64,000 bases of DNA from assembly GCA_963693315.1 (NCBI GenBank), contig OY856186.1:234717736-234781735 (forward strand). The letters run 5' to 3'. Below, one piece after another: positions 52,201 through 62,560 of this stretch (its first letter is position 1; each line of letters starts with the position of its first letter). The DNA comes from Diogma glabrata. Its lineage: Eukaryota; Arthropoda; Insecta; Diptera; Cylindrotomidae. Under the pieces are notes generated by a model. That model worked only from the letters and a program-made list of their open reading frames with translations. It was not told where the DNA came from and ran no database searches. The translations under genes were made by a program, and so were the position numbers.

Positions 52201-52618
52201 TCTATGTCCTTCCTTCCCCCCTTACTTATTCCACTTTCTAATCTACTGAACTTCATTTATAAAAAAAAATTGTTTTTTTTGTTACATTATATATTATATT
52301 ACCCTATAACTGTTATTTTCCTGGGCAAGAATTGGTTTGGCCTTTTTACCGTCTTCGAATAAATAAATAAAACAAAAAATTAAAATAAAAATTACGTAGA
52401 AAAAATCATTTTAAGTCACCCAACAAAGCCTAGGCATTCTATCAAGAATTGCAAATTTTCTTCCATTATAAATAAATTCGTTTGTCTCTTAAATTAAAAT
52501 CGTATATATGTATATATATTCCATGCTTCCAAATGAATTCCATGCGGCCGGTGTTTGTTGATATGGTAGTCGATGCGGTAACCGTACTACTATAGCGATG
52601 CAATGCGTTAATATAAAA

Positions 52619-52721
52619 GAGTCCGCGTTAATACGGCGGTATGCCGCGTTATTATTGCGGCATACCGCTTTATTTTTGCGGTATACCGCCTTATTATTGC
52701 GGTATACCGCGCATATACCGC
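52619..52721. repeat. Phased palindrome array at the right tip
   Basis: Exact mirror of 35418-35520. GCGGTATACCGC lies at 52699-52710 and 52678-52689, and GCGGCATACCGC and GCGGTATGCCGC follow inward at the same 21-bp period. Confidence 0.9.
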
Positions 52722-53149
52722 GGACCGTGTAGATAGTCACAGCCAATAAAAAATGTATGTGTGTATGTTCCCAAATGTCATTTGATTCGAAGAAATTTGT
52801 ATGACTATTTTGACGACATACACCATGTGCTCTAGCGGATTTTATGTTAAACAAGTTAAATAAATCAAATTGTAAACATATGTCAAATACCATATATTTT
52901 TACTCACGAAAATATTTAAACCATATTAAATTTAGTATTTTTAAAATTTGTGCAACAATTGGTGTATTTATTTATTCAAATGTAAGTTACAACACTAATA
53001 TCTATTATAATTTGATCGCAATTTTATAATTTTTAATAGCCAAATGGAAAGTAATCGTAAAACTGCGAAATATTTGGGTCGCTATTAGTGTCGTACCACA
53101 GTGCAAAACATATTTAAGTCGCACCACAGTGCAAAATATATGATATTGA

Positions 53150-53850
53150 CGGCGTGTCCATGCATCATATTCCCCGTACGGTCATGTTAAATAAAATAAC
53201 ATTAAGTGAATGGAAAAATGTAATAAGGATGGGAAAAAAAGATTCGCAAAAACTTTGTGTTCTGTAGCAAGAAAGAACAGATTCTAATTCCATTACCACG
53301 GGCGAACATATACGAAAAAGGGCATCACATCAAATGCTTTTCCATCAGAAATTTACCACAATCAAGCATAATGACGAGGAAGCCAAAGGCAAGAAAACTC
53401 AGGTTAAATATAATGAACAAGTATGTACAATTTTAAAAATAAATGTATAATTATAAATCTTGTATGTACTTATATTTTAATTTTTAGTTTATCAATTGAT
53501 ACGTCCAGTAGAACAGAAGAAGGCTTTGGAAATATTTATCCTACTAACAGCAAGGATGATGAAGGGTGCCACCCATACACCAATTTTGCATAGGTACTCA
53601 ATTCAACATTCACGAGCGCGGCGTATCTGTGGAAATTAATGGTGAAACAGAAAAACTTAATAAACTACCGTTCCTTATTGATACTGACGAAAAATTAAAT
53701 TCCATGACTGGAATTCCAACTCTAACTTTGTTAGAACGGTTACATAAGTGCTGTTTATTAATAAGGTCAGAAGAGCCCTATAATATTGGGTTGTCTAAAA
53801 AAAAACAGTATAATATTGACAATGTGTCGAATAAAGATGAATATGAATAA
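53150..53850 (+). pseudogene. Relic of a THAP/DDE transposase-like gene
   Basis: One plus frame near 53155-53260 reads HHIPRTVMLNKITLSEWKNV, spacing like the middle of a THAP zinc finger, but with stops soon after. The frame 53566-53850 contains FLIDTDEKLNSMTGIPTLTL and LERLHKCCLLI, which resembles the segment before the catalytic domain of DDE_Tnp_4-type transposases. Both matches are weak and from memory. Confidence 0.35.
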
Positions 53851-54626
53851 TATACAAACCGCTATACTATTTAATATCTCCTCAAGATGTGCTAAAAATT
53901 ATTTTACCGATTGTGTGCAGTTCTTAGCAAAAGTTTTAAAATGTTGCATATAGTGGCAGACTCCAGAAGAAAACCTAAAAAATTTTAATTGTTACTTCAA
54001 TTTAAATCTTTTATACTCATATTTTTTAAATTATTTATCGAAAACAAATCAAAAAGAATAAATTTTAATATTTACTTACTGTTCGTTTGAATTTTGATTT
54101 CTTTAAATAGTTTTTAAATTTTGCTAAGAGAGTGCGCTGTTATCACTTTACCAGTCGTCATTTCAGTTCGAAAAAATTTCACATCGAATGTAGTTATAAT
54201 TAAATATGCTAGATGGAGTTTCAATAAATTTTCATTGTTTTGGTTGGAAAAGTAGTTTCATTACACTACCTATGTTTTTAATTATAGAATAAAAAGTTTA
54301 CTTAAATTAGTTATATATGAAAATAGAAATTTAAAGTTGAAGTTCATTGGTAAAATAATTTATAATTATTTATTGTTAAATTCATTTAATTTAATTTAAA
54401 TTGTTATAGTCAAAGTTGTAATTATAACCTAAAAATAATTTGCATCGATTTTCTCATAAAAACAAATATATAAGGCATTTGTAAGATAAATAATACTCCT
54501 GTCTTCTTATCATAACTCATGACCGGTTTATTTTCCTTGAAATCGAAAATTGAGAATATGTTACCTGCAATTTTGACATAAAACACTGTTAAAATATGGA
54601 AATTATCAATTAAATAGGTCCTTCAG

Positions 54627-54785
54627 GGTGGTTATTTTGTAGTGTTATCTCACTAGGTGAGATAAAAAGTGAGATAAAATATTTGTCTTTGATCGATTAT
54701 ATTAGATAAAAGAAATCATTTAAACATAATTTTTTTATCTCACTCTTTATCTCACCTAATGAGATAACACTACAAAATAACCACT
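54627..54785. mobile_element. MITE, 159 bp, second copy of the ttatctcact family
   Basis: Inverted ends GGTGGTTATTTTGTAGTG / CACTACAAAATAACCACT, flanked by CAG (54624-54626 and 54786-54788). The core (gagataaaatatttgtcttt ... ttttttatctcact) matches the core of 51944-52076, while the outer ~15 bp differ. Confidence 0.85.
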
Positions 54786-56699
54786 CAGGGATTACTACAA
54801 TTTTAAATTATTAATCTAGGTTCTATATTTCAAAATGCCATGTCGTAAAGATGCTCATTGCTTATTTGTAAGTTGCTTAAGCTTAAGTTATTTATATTGC
54901 GAAACTTAGCTTGGACAATTACATACTTTAACCGGTGGTTGAAACAAGCTTCAAGTATAGAAATTAGACAGGAGAGAACAACTCCTTGTTGTACATTTTC
55001 TAGTATTTCAATTTTTCTCTAATGTAGCTCTAAAGCCGTCTTTTAAAGGTTTGTGAAAGTGCGACCAAAACTGCCATTATTTGATATAAAACCGTGTTGA
55101 TGGGCGGCAGAAAAAAGATGTTACTTGATTGATCGACTAACATAATCGAAACTTGTGCCAGCTGGTGGATTCAATCAAGCTATTTGAAGAAGAATTGGAA
55201 GCCAGTTTACTGAGATCGACCGCCTACTTGGCGAAAAAACGTTTTAACGATACATTGACGCTAAATTTGCCGATCGTTGGCCGAGTAGTTTCGGCGCCTA
55301 GAATCCAATTTAATCCGCATTTAATTTTATGCCACTTGTGCTGTGTAATGCTTCAGTGGCATTTAAATAGCTTAATAGAATATGGGCTTAATATTGTCTT
55401 AACCAGTAAGTTCATCCTTAGAGGATTTGTCCTATTTAACACTCGCTCTTTTTGGCACCATAATCTTTTTTGTCCGATAGTGGGAGTTTGTCCTATAAAT
55501 GTCATCTTTTTAAATTGTTCTGGCAAAAAAACACGAAAAACCTTTACATTTATATATTTTTTTAAAATAGATATTTTACAGATCGTGTTGAAAAGCTTAA
55601 GGAGTTTTGCCAGTTTTTGAAAACAGATTTTCGTTCATCAAAGACACGTTGTTTGTCACTCTTTCCTGCCATTGAGTATTTAAATTGCATGAACCGTTAA
55701 AATTGTATTTTTTGTCTATCACCAAAACCACCAGTAACTTTAAAACTGTTTTTTGAGGATCCATTGAAGGAGGCATATTTCTTTTTCTTACATTCGTTGG
55801 TCAACGTTTTCCACCTTAACAGAAACAAATGGAAAACGAGCATAATTCGTTGATTCAAATAATTATTATTTTAGAATAAGTTCAAATGGCGCTCGAGGAA
55901 AGGATAATTAACAATTTCTTCTCTGAATTAACTTTAGATGTTTTAAAGAAAAGTGAAGAATTGGTTAACGAATGTACAGCTTTCAAAAAAAAGTTGTAGA
56001 TTACATCAATTCAAAATCTTTACAATATTTAAATTGATGGCTTTGATGAAGGAACCAGAATGGACTAGAATATTCAAGACACTTGAATATGTAATATTTA
56101 ATGAATTTTTAAGTTAGTAGAAAAGTGTCCTCTTTTTTGTAATTAATTATCCTGTCCTCAGTTTGAAGTTTTTGCAGTTGTAAATTGTATTTGTCCACGC
56201 CAACTGAAAACAAAACAATTGCTATTTGTTTTTATTTATGGACATAGATAAGTAGATAGTAAAACAAAAGAATCGAGTTTGACTTAGAAAAATCGAAATG
56301 TTTGAAAACAAAATTTCAATGAACTATCGACTGCTTAGTTTTTACCAAAAGTTATAACCAAAAACGTGTGTTTTTTTTTCATGCCCCCACGTACATAATC
56401 CAGGTTACAGGAAATTTTGTAAAGATTGAACGAAAACTTTAGCGGTCATCATTTAAAATGTTGTGGGGTTTTGAATAGAAGTTTTCAAAAAAAATTATTT
56501 TTGACCTTGACGTGTGGGGTTTCATATGAAAAGTGAATTTTTATCTATTTCATAGCAATGAGTTTTGTAATTTTCAAAAGTATAGTTTTCAAATTATTTT
56601 TCAAAAATGTGAACAGTTTTTTCCTGCAAAAACTGTGTCGTCTTTTACGGAAGCAGCGCTATCCAAACTAATAATATAATCAATCAATGAGGCATTGCA

Positions 56700-56900
56700 T
56701 CAAGTGAAAGCAGTTTAACGCCTTGGGGTTGTTATTAATCATAACATCAAATGGAACAAACATGTGTTCCGTATTACTAAAACTGCAATGCAAAAATTAG
56801 GGTTTTTGAGCTATTGATAACGAAATTTGATCTGAGCACGTTTATTCGCGCATACATAGCAAACTGTTGTCATGTTTGAAGAAACACTTTTCAGTCATCA
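56700..56900 (+). pseudogene. Short LINE ORF2 relic
   Basis: The plus frame reads RLGVVINHNIKWNKHVFRIT and KTAMQKLGFLSY, matching the segment after the RT palm in the local LINEs (LGVTVSNDLLWNDHV...SKKLGLL). Stops follow and only about 60 codons are recognisable. Confidence 0.6.
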
Positions 56901-57007
56901 GCAAAAAGGTTCTTATACGGTTTTTAATGTTATCCATCGAAATTATTATTTTTGACTTATCTAATTAAACCAATAATTTTTCAATCTTCTAATTTCAGAT
57001 CATCAAA

Positions 57008-57856
57008 ATGTTGATACGAAAAAAATTTCTGCCGAAGGGACTTCATGACACTGCAGGAACATTGTTCTTAGCAATATCAATACCAATTATATATTGGTTT
57101 GAAATAACCATAGTCCTGCCCGAAACGTGTGGAATAGGAACATTTTCATTTTACTTTCATTCAATCGTTGGAACATTTTTGCTCATGAATGTTGTTGGAA
57201 ATTTCTTGGCTGTTATTTTATGTGATACAAGTATTAAAGATACGATTATGATTCCAAAAATGAGTACCGAAACTCAGGAAACTTTATGGCATTTATGTAG
57301 TGTTTGTGAAATAATGGTACCACCACGTTCATGGCACTGTCGAAAATGTAAAACTTGTATACTAAAACGAGATCATCATTGTGGTTTTACTGGAAATTGC
57401 ATCGGCCATAAAAATCATCGTTATTTTATTATGTTATTATTTTATTTAGTTATATCAACAGCATATGCAAATATATTTAACAATTGGTATTTTTGGTTTA
57501 TACGTCATACGGATTTCCTATCAATTTTTTCAGTAATAAAACTTTTTTTTCCATTAGCAATGTTAGTTGTTGATCAATCGACCGAACAGCTTTATTTCTT
57601 AATTTATTTTTTATCAATGATTGGAATGATTTTTACATTAATTCTATTATTATTTCATTTAAATTTAATACTAAATGGTACAACAATACATGAACGTAAA
57701 AATCCAATTTATAACTTAGGTAAAAAGAAAAATTTAAAAATGGTTTTTGGTAATCGATGGCATTTAACATGGATATCACCGTTTATCGATAGTCCATTAC
57801 CGAATGATGGTTTTCATTTTGATGATTTAATTAAAGAATATTATAAAGGAAAATAA
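57008..57856 (+). CDS. DHHC-type palmitoyltransferase (282 aa)
   Basis: Protein S-acyltransferases attach palmitate to cysteines of membrane proteins, mostly in Golgi or ER membranes. The cysteine-rich domain spans residues 97-147: CSVC, then PPRSWHCRKCKTCILKRDHH and CGFTGNCIGHKNHRYF, with the catalytic DHHC at 122-125 (nt 57371-57382). Four hydrophobic segments fit membrane spans at about 14-36, 48-72, 139-160 and 195-222, the normal topology. The C terminus (NPIYNLGKKKNLKMVFGNRW, SPFIDSPLPNDG) resembles the insect ZDHHC24-like branch. The ATG lies 9 bp after a splice acceptor, so a 5' UTR exon lies upstream and the coding part is one exon. The size is typical and no damage is seen. Confidence 0.93.
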   Translation: MLIRKKFLPKGLHDTAGTLFLAISIPIIYWFEITIVLPETCGIGTFSFYFHSIVGTFLLMNVVGNFLAVILCDTSIKDTIMIPKMSTETQETLWHLCSVCEIMVPPRSWHCRKCKTCILKRDHHCGFTGNCIGHKNHRYFIMLLFYLVISTAYANIFNNWYFWFIRHTDFLSIFSVIKLFFPLAMLVVDQSTEQLYFLIYFLSMIGMIFTLILLLFHLNLILNGTTIHERKNPIYNLGKKKNLKMVFGNRWHLTWISPFIDSPLPNDGFHFDDLIKEYYKGK

Positions 57857-58033
57857 ATTTTATTGTTAAAGCAGATTTTTAGTTTAATGGTTAAATTCAA
57901 GTATATTACTTGTTTCCTACTATTTAAATGAAAGCACCAAACGAATAACTTAAAAATAACAATCGTTTCTCTAATCTATTATCATTTTTAGATTAAAATG
58001 GCAAGCGAGACATTTTTATTAATTATATATTTC

Positions 58034-58387
58034 TTAAAAAACAATTTCCCCTGAAATTTCTATAACATTATCATTAATTGGTAAACTTTTTTGTATTTGC
58101 ACAACTTCACGTAATAAATTGTTTTTTTCACGTTCCAATATTGTAATACGTTCGCTTTTCTTACTAACTTCATCGGTAAGTTGACGATTTTGTTGTTTTA
58201 AACGATTTACAATATTTTGGGAGTAATCACTTTCAACAGCATTTGAATGACGTAAAGCTAAATTCATATGTAATGGAAAACCGCCACGTTCCCAGCTGCC
58301 GGCTAACGATGATAAATGACGATTAACTTCTAATACTCTTGCCCTTTGTAAATCTAATCGTTCTTTTTGTGATTCAGACCATTGTTC
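58034..58387 (-). CDS. Coiled-coil protein, last coding exon
   Basis: Exon start GAACAATGG after acceptor gcaacag (before 58387); 117 codons to a TAA at 58036-58034. It reads EQWSESQKERLDLQRARVLE, then SSLAGSWERGGFPLHMNLAL and a heptad region LKQQNRQLTDEVSKKSERIT followed by ILEREKNNLLREVVQIQKSL, a clear coiled coil at about residues 60-105. The HMNLALR/coiled-coil layout makes me think of Suppressor APC domain-containing proteins (SAPCD2), but this is a weak recollection. The rest of the gene lies to the right and was not located. It is convergent with the DHHC gene, with 177 bp between stop codons. Confidence 0.7.
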   Translation of the reverse strand, partial: EQWSESQKERLDLQRARVLEVNRHLSSLAGSWERGGFPLHMNLALRHSNAVESDYSQNIVNRLKQQNRQLTDEVSKKSERITILEREKNNLLREVVQIQKSLPINDNVIEISGEIVF

Positions 58388-58925
58388 CTGTTGCAATTAA
58401 AACATAAAAAAAAAGGAAATTAGATTTATCTAATTAACAATTTAATTAAAACAAAATTTTTATTATTATATTCAATTATTTGCATGTTGGGTGATTCTCG
58501 TTTTATTTTTATAATATAATCATCATAAATTAAAAATAATGAAAAGAAAAATAATGACCGATTACATATTCAATTTCATAACTTCCCCATATATGAGGTT
58601 GGTCTATTGATATTGAATTACATTATATAATTTTGTGTGTTTTATGTGGATTCTTTAAAAATTCGAAAATTATAGCGTATAAGATTATGAAATTATATTG
58701 ACAAAGAAAAGAAATTTTTTTGTTTTGAAAGTTTTAAAGATCAACGAAGTAATTCAGGTCATAATATGACATTGAAATATTTTGTTTCTTTTAATCATGT
58801 AGTTAATAACTATTAACATAAATCTACAAAAAAAAACAATGCTTGTCAACGTAACAAACCTTACTGGGTCTTCTACAGGGCTGCGGAGTCGAAGAGTCGG
58901 AGTCGGGACGAATTTTCTAGTAACT

Positions 58926-59281
58926 GTAGCCCTATTCTGGTACATCGTGAAATAGGAATTGAGAAATAAATTATAGCAATTTTTTCATAACTAGTATTCC
59001 GTGCCGCAGGAAATAACAAATTCGTATTAGAAAATATTTTTTTATTTCATTTATTGCACTTTTTTCTCAATTTCCAATTCCCAGAGAAATGCCGGAATAG
59101 GCGTACTGTACGTCTATTCCGGCATTTCCCTGGGAATTGAGAAAAATTTGCAATAAATAAAATAAAGAAATATTTTCTAATACGAATTTGTTATTTCCCG
59201 CGACACGGAATACTAGTTATGAAAAAATTGCTATAATTTATTTCTCAATTCCTATTTCCCGATGTACCGGAATAAGGCTAC
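58926..59281. mobile_element. Foldback element, 356 bp, inside a GGAGTC repeat
   Basis: 58926-59103 is the reverse complement of 59104-59281 with scattered mismatches; the loop is almost nil (gtactgtac at 59103-59111). The outer ends are gtagccctattctggtacatc and gatgtaccggaataaggctac. It is flanked by gagtcggagtcggg on the left (58897-58910) and ggagtcggagtcgg on the right (59284-59297). Confidence 0.85.
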
Positions 59282-60106
59282 TGGAGTCGGAGTCGGAAAA
59301 ATAATCAAAAAATTTGTCGACTCCGACTTCTATATGAAAATTATATTCTGTTATTTTTTGTTTTTATTTTCTTCTGTATAGTTAATTTTTTTTCTCTATA
59401 GCAACTGTTAAAACGTGCTATTATCAACTACAATTAGAGGGAAAAGTTGCACTTTACCATCAAGGATAGATAAAGTAGTACTTTAACATCAAGGAGATAA
59501 AGTATTTGCTGTTGATATTCTTCAAATTTTTCCAAAAAACAAAAATTGATTTGTTTGTTTATTTATAAAATTCAAAAAGTTATCAAAGCCACCTATACTC
59601 ATTTTTTCGTGAAACTGTTTTTTCCTGACACTTTTAAATTAAATTTATCATTGATTTTTCTTCATTTTTTGGTCTTCTTTAATAGTTGCTACTTGCTATA
59701 GAAAAAAATGTTGTATTCCACACGATGATAAAATTTCATTATCTTTTCGATGCTTATTAGCGTCTCGGCTAACGCCTCGACCCTAAAATCGCTCTCGAAG
59801 ATAAAGTGGAGTTTTATCATCTTGTACAATAAATAACGCATAAAACAGAATTATAATTTATTTTCTACGCATAAAACAGAATTATAATTTATTTTATTAA
59901 TTACGTAAGTGTTGCATTGTAGTCATGGTCTACCTCGCGGTCGCTCACTCTAGTGAACTAACGATAATTTTTGAATTGTTCCAGCTCACACACTAAAATC
60001 CTCTTCTTTTTCTCGTCTTACTATTCAAAATACGACACTCTAAAATTTATTTAATTTTTCAAATTTTGCTGTTTGTTCGTATTAAAGTAAATCTCTAATT
60101 TTGCTA

Positions 60107-60282
60107 AGGGTAGAAGAAGGTAATGTAGTGATATCAATGTTGGTGATATCAGTCATGTCCCGTTATGAAAATTGGAAAAGTTGGTTGGTCTACTAGGGTA
60201 GAAGAAGGTAATGTAGTGATATCAATGTTGGTGATATCAGTCATGTCCCGTTATGAAAATTGGAAAAGTTGGTTGGTCTACT
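60107..60282. repeat. Exact 88-bp tandem duplication
   Basis: The block starting agggtagaagaaggtaatgt and ending ggttggtctact occurs twice back to back (60107-60194, 60195-60282) with no differences by eye. The duplication is therefore recent. Confidence 0.92.
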
Positions 60283-60364
60283 AGAAAAATTTTTAAAAAA
60301 TCATATAATATGTAGGAGAGTAGAGCAATTCCCCTGTAATTTTCACAAATGTGGCATTTATCAT

Positions 60365-61650
60365 TTTACTTCGGTCTCAAAGACCTAAGTATTACATTCA
60401 TGAGCCAAAAGTGAAATTCTTACCCCCACTTTTTTGGCATTTCTCGACGTTTTAGGACCTACTGATTCTAAAAAAGCAAAAAAAAAATGTATGTCTGTCT
60501 GCCGGCCGTCCGTCTGGCCGCCGTCATTACCTACGCTGCAGGAAAAACCGCTGGAGGGATGTCAAAATTTTTTTTTCTAAAAATAGGTATGCTCAAGCGA
60601 CAGGTCTGAAAGGAGGCTGTGTTCGATAAATGTACCGGAAGTGTGTCAAAAAAATCATTAAGTGTGTCAAAAACAGCAAATTTTCATATTTGTGGCTTAA
60701 AAAACGTTCATTTTAAGTGATTACGAGTAAGAACATTAAATTTGGAGAAATCTTGATGGTAGGGATTGGTATGTGAGATCAAAATCTAGATTATTGCTTT
60801 ATAAGTTTGTCAAAAAAATGTTGTCAAGTGTGTCAAAAGAAAGATTTTTATTTATTTTTTTGTACAATTTTTTGAAAAAAAATAAAATTAATTATTTGTT
60901 TGAAATGAATTTTACTTCGGTCTGAAAGACCTAAGTATTACATTCATGAGCCAAAAGTGAAAATCTTACCCCCACTTTTTTTGGCATTTCTCGACGTTTT
61001 AGGACCTACTGATTCTAAAAAGGCAACAAAAAAAAAATGTATGTCTATGTCGGCCGGCCGTCCGTCCGTCATTACCTCAGGTAAATGCGGACAGGTCTGA
61101 AAGGAGGCTGTGCTCGATAACTGTACCGGAAGTGTGTCAAAAAAACATTGAGAGTGTCAAAAACAGCAAATTTTCATATTTTTGGCTTTAAAAACGTTCA
61201 TTTTAAGTGATTACGAGTAGGAACATTGAATTTGAAGAAATCTTGATGGAAGGGATTGGTATGTGAGATCAAAAACTAGATTATTGCATTATAACTTTGT
61301 CAAAAAAATGTTGTCAAGTGTGTCAAAAGAAAGATTTTTATTTATTTTTTTACCCAATTTTTTGGAAAAAAATAAAATTCATTATTTGTTTGAATGAAAT
61401 TTTATTATTACTATTGAGAATTATGGCATTATAAGTTTGTCAAAAAAATGTTGTCAAGTGTGTCAAAATAAAGATTTTTATTTAATTTTTGACCCAATTT
61501 TTTCGAAAAAAATAAAATTAATTTGTATGACATGAAATTTTGTTATTATTATAGAGAATTATGGCATTATAAGTTTGTCAAAAAAATAATGTCAAGTGTG
61601 TCAAAAAATGATTTCATTTATTTTTTTAGTCAATTTTTTGGAAAAAAATG
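60365..61650. repeat. Complex direct-repeat array (545-bp period plus shorter units)
   Basis: Unit 1 is 60365-60909 and unit 2 is about 60910-61395, both beginning ttttacttcggtct and sharing the ggccgtccgt stretch, the ggtctgaaaggaggctgtg stretch and the tcaagtgtgtcaaaagaaag block. Unit 2 lacks about 80 bp. The last block then repeats twice more at a period of about 138 bp (61412, 61551). No coding potential is seen. Confidence 0.82.
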
Positions 61651-61699
61651 TAGCTGTTTTTATGACGTAAATGTAATTGAACATGAATTTGGACATGGA

Positions 61700-62425
61700 C
61701 ATTTTTGAATTTGTTATAGTTTTTGAAATATTTTTGGAATTTTGAAAAAAGTTTGTATTTTTGATTTTGTAATCATTTTTGCAATATTTTTAGAATTTTG
61801 GAAAAAGTTTTAATTTTTGTTTTTGTTATAATTTTTGCAATATTTTTAGAATTTTGAAAAAAAAAATAGAATTACTTTATATAAAATTTTAAAATTTTGA
61901 AAAAAGTTTCAATTTTTGATTTTGTAAGAATTTTTGGAATATATTTAGAATTTTGAAAAATTTTAGATTTTTGATTTTATCATAGTTTTGGAAAAAGTTT
62001 CAATTTTTTATATTGTTATAATTTTTGCAATATTTTTAGAATTTTGGAAAAAGTTTAAATTTTTGAATTTTTAAGAATTTTTGGAATATTATTAAAATTT
62101 AGAAAAAGTTTAAATTTTCCATTTTATTCTAATTTTTGGAATTTTTTAGAATTTTGAAAATAAATAGAACTTTTGAATTTTATATATATTTTTAGAATTT
62201 CGAAAAAAGTTTCAATTTTTGATTTTGTAAGAATTTTTGGAATATTTTTAGAATTTTGAAAAATTTTAAATTTTTGATTTTATCATAATTTTGGAAAAAG
62301 TTTCAATTTTTAAGAATTTTTGGAATATTATTAAAATTTAGAAAAAGTTTAAATATTTGATTTTATTCTAATTTTTGGAATATTTTTAGAATTTCGAAAA
62401 AAAGAATAGAATTTTTGAATTATAT
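61700..62425. repeat. AT-rich degenerate minisatellite
   Basis: A unit of about 50-65 bp (atttttgcaatatttttagaattttggaaaaagtt type) is repeated more than ten times with drift. No genes. Confidence 0.8.
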
Positions 62426-62427
62426 AT

Positions 62428-62540
62428 ACAGTAATCCCTCCGACTGCGCGGGTTTTAACTGCGCGATTTCCACAGCGCGAGATGAGTTTTCAATACTAAT
62501 TTTCGCACAGCGCGATTAAAATTTCACACTGCGCGACGTT
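62428..62540. mobile_element. pogo/Tigger-like transposon end
   Basis: CAGTAATCCCTCCGACTGCG follows TATA and continues with five ctgcgcg/cagcgcg repeats. Tigger/pogo elements typically start CAGTA.TCCC with repeats of this kind and insert at TA. Only this end is visible; the mariner begins about 20 bp further on and may have landed in it. Confidence 0.5.
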
Positions 62541-62560
62541 TAAAAATTTTTTTTAGAATA

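Larger units (their letters stand above)
35395..52744. mobile_element. Giant palindromic (Foldback/Mutator-like) element, 17.35 kb
   Basis: The left tip GGCTGTGACTATCTACACGG (35395 onward) is the exact reverse complement of the right tip (ending 52744). The bases just outside are AATAAAAAA on both sides (35386-35394 and 52745-52753), a 9-bp target duplication. The arms are 35395-42891 and 44739-52744; the outer 280 bp are identical by eye and most of the rest about 98-99 percent. The spacer is 42892-44738. No transposase ORF is seen, so it would depend on enzymes from elsewhere. Long inverted repeats with short tandem units at the tip and a 9-bp duplication fit Foldback elements and the Mutator superfamily (known traits); assignment is inference. 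Both arms carry the same nest of dead LINEs. Confidence 0.88.
44739..52744. repeat. Right arm of the giant inverted repeat
   Basis: Reverse complement of 35395-42891. It is longer because of a 470-bp LINE-tail insertion (48509-48978), a 133-bp MITE (51944-52076), and about 27 bp near 45005-45032. Confidence 0.92.
52754..57007. other. Region between the giant element and the DHHC gene
   Basis: It begins with the DNA that was originally next to the DENND1 5' end. It contains a THAP-like transposase relic (about 53150-53850), a MITE (54627-54785) and a small LINE relic (about 56700-56900). An open frame at 55153-55620 has no recognisable protein features. The last bases (ttcttctaatttcag) before 57000 form a splice acceptor for the DHHC gene. 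Confidence 0.6.
58388..62427. other. Repeat-rich non-coding stretch, possibly intron of the coiled-coil gene
   Basis: No exon could be recognised here. It holds a foldback element, a duplicated 88-bp block, a 545-bp-period array and an AT-rich minisatellite, annotated separately. 59340-60100 shows only AT-rich DNA with a short duplication (acgcataaaacagaattata, near 59840 and 59870). Confidence 0.55.

Noticed and set aside
35395..52744. Giant palindrome as an assembly or library foldback artefact
   Set aside because: The flanking 9-bp duplication, the private insertions with their own target duplications in each arm, and the unique spacer argue against an artefact. Long-read confirmation would still be decisive.
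55153..55620. 155-codon open frame on the plus strand
   Set aside because: No domain, no codon pattern, hydrophobic low-complexity C-terminal part, and no splice context. Likely chance in AT-rich DNA.
58754..58945. 63-codon minus frame over the GGAGTC repeat
   Set aside because: It is translation of a simple repeat plus flanking AT-rich DNA; no support.
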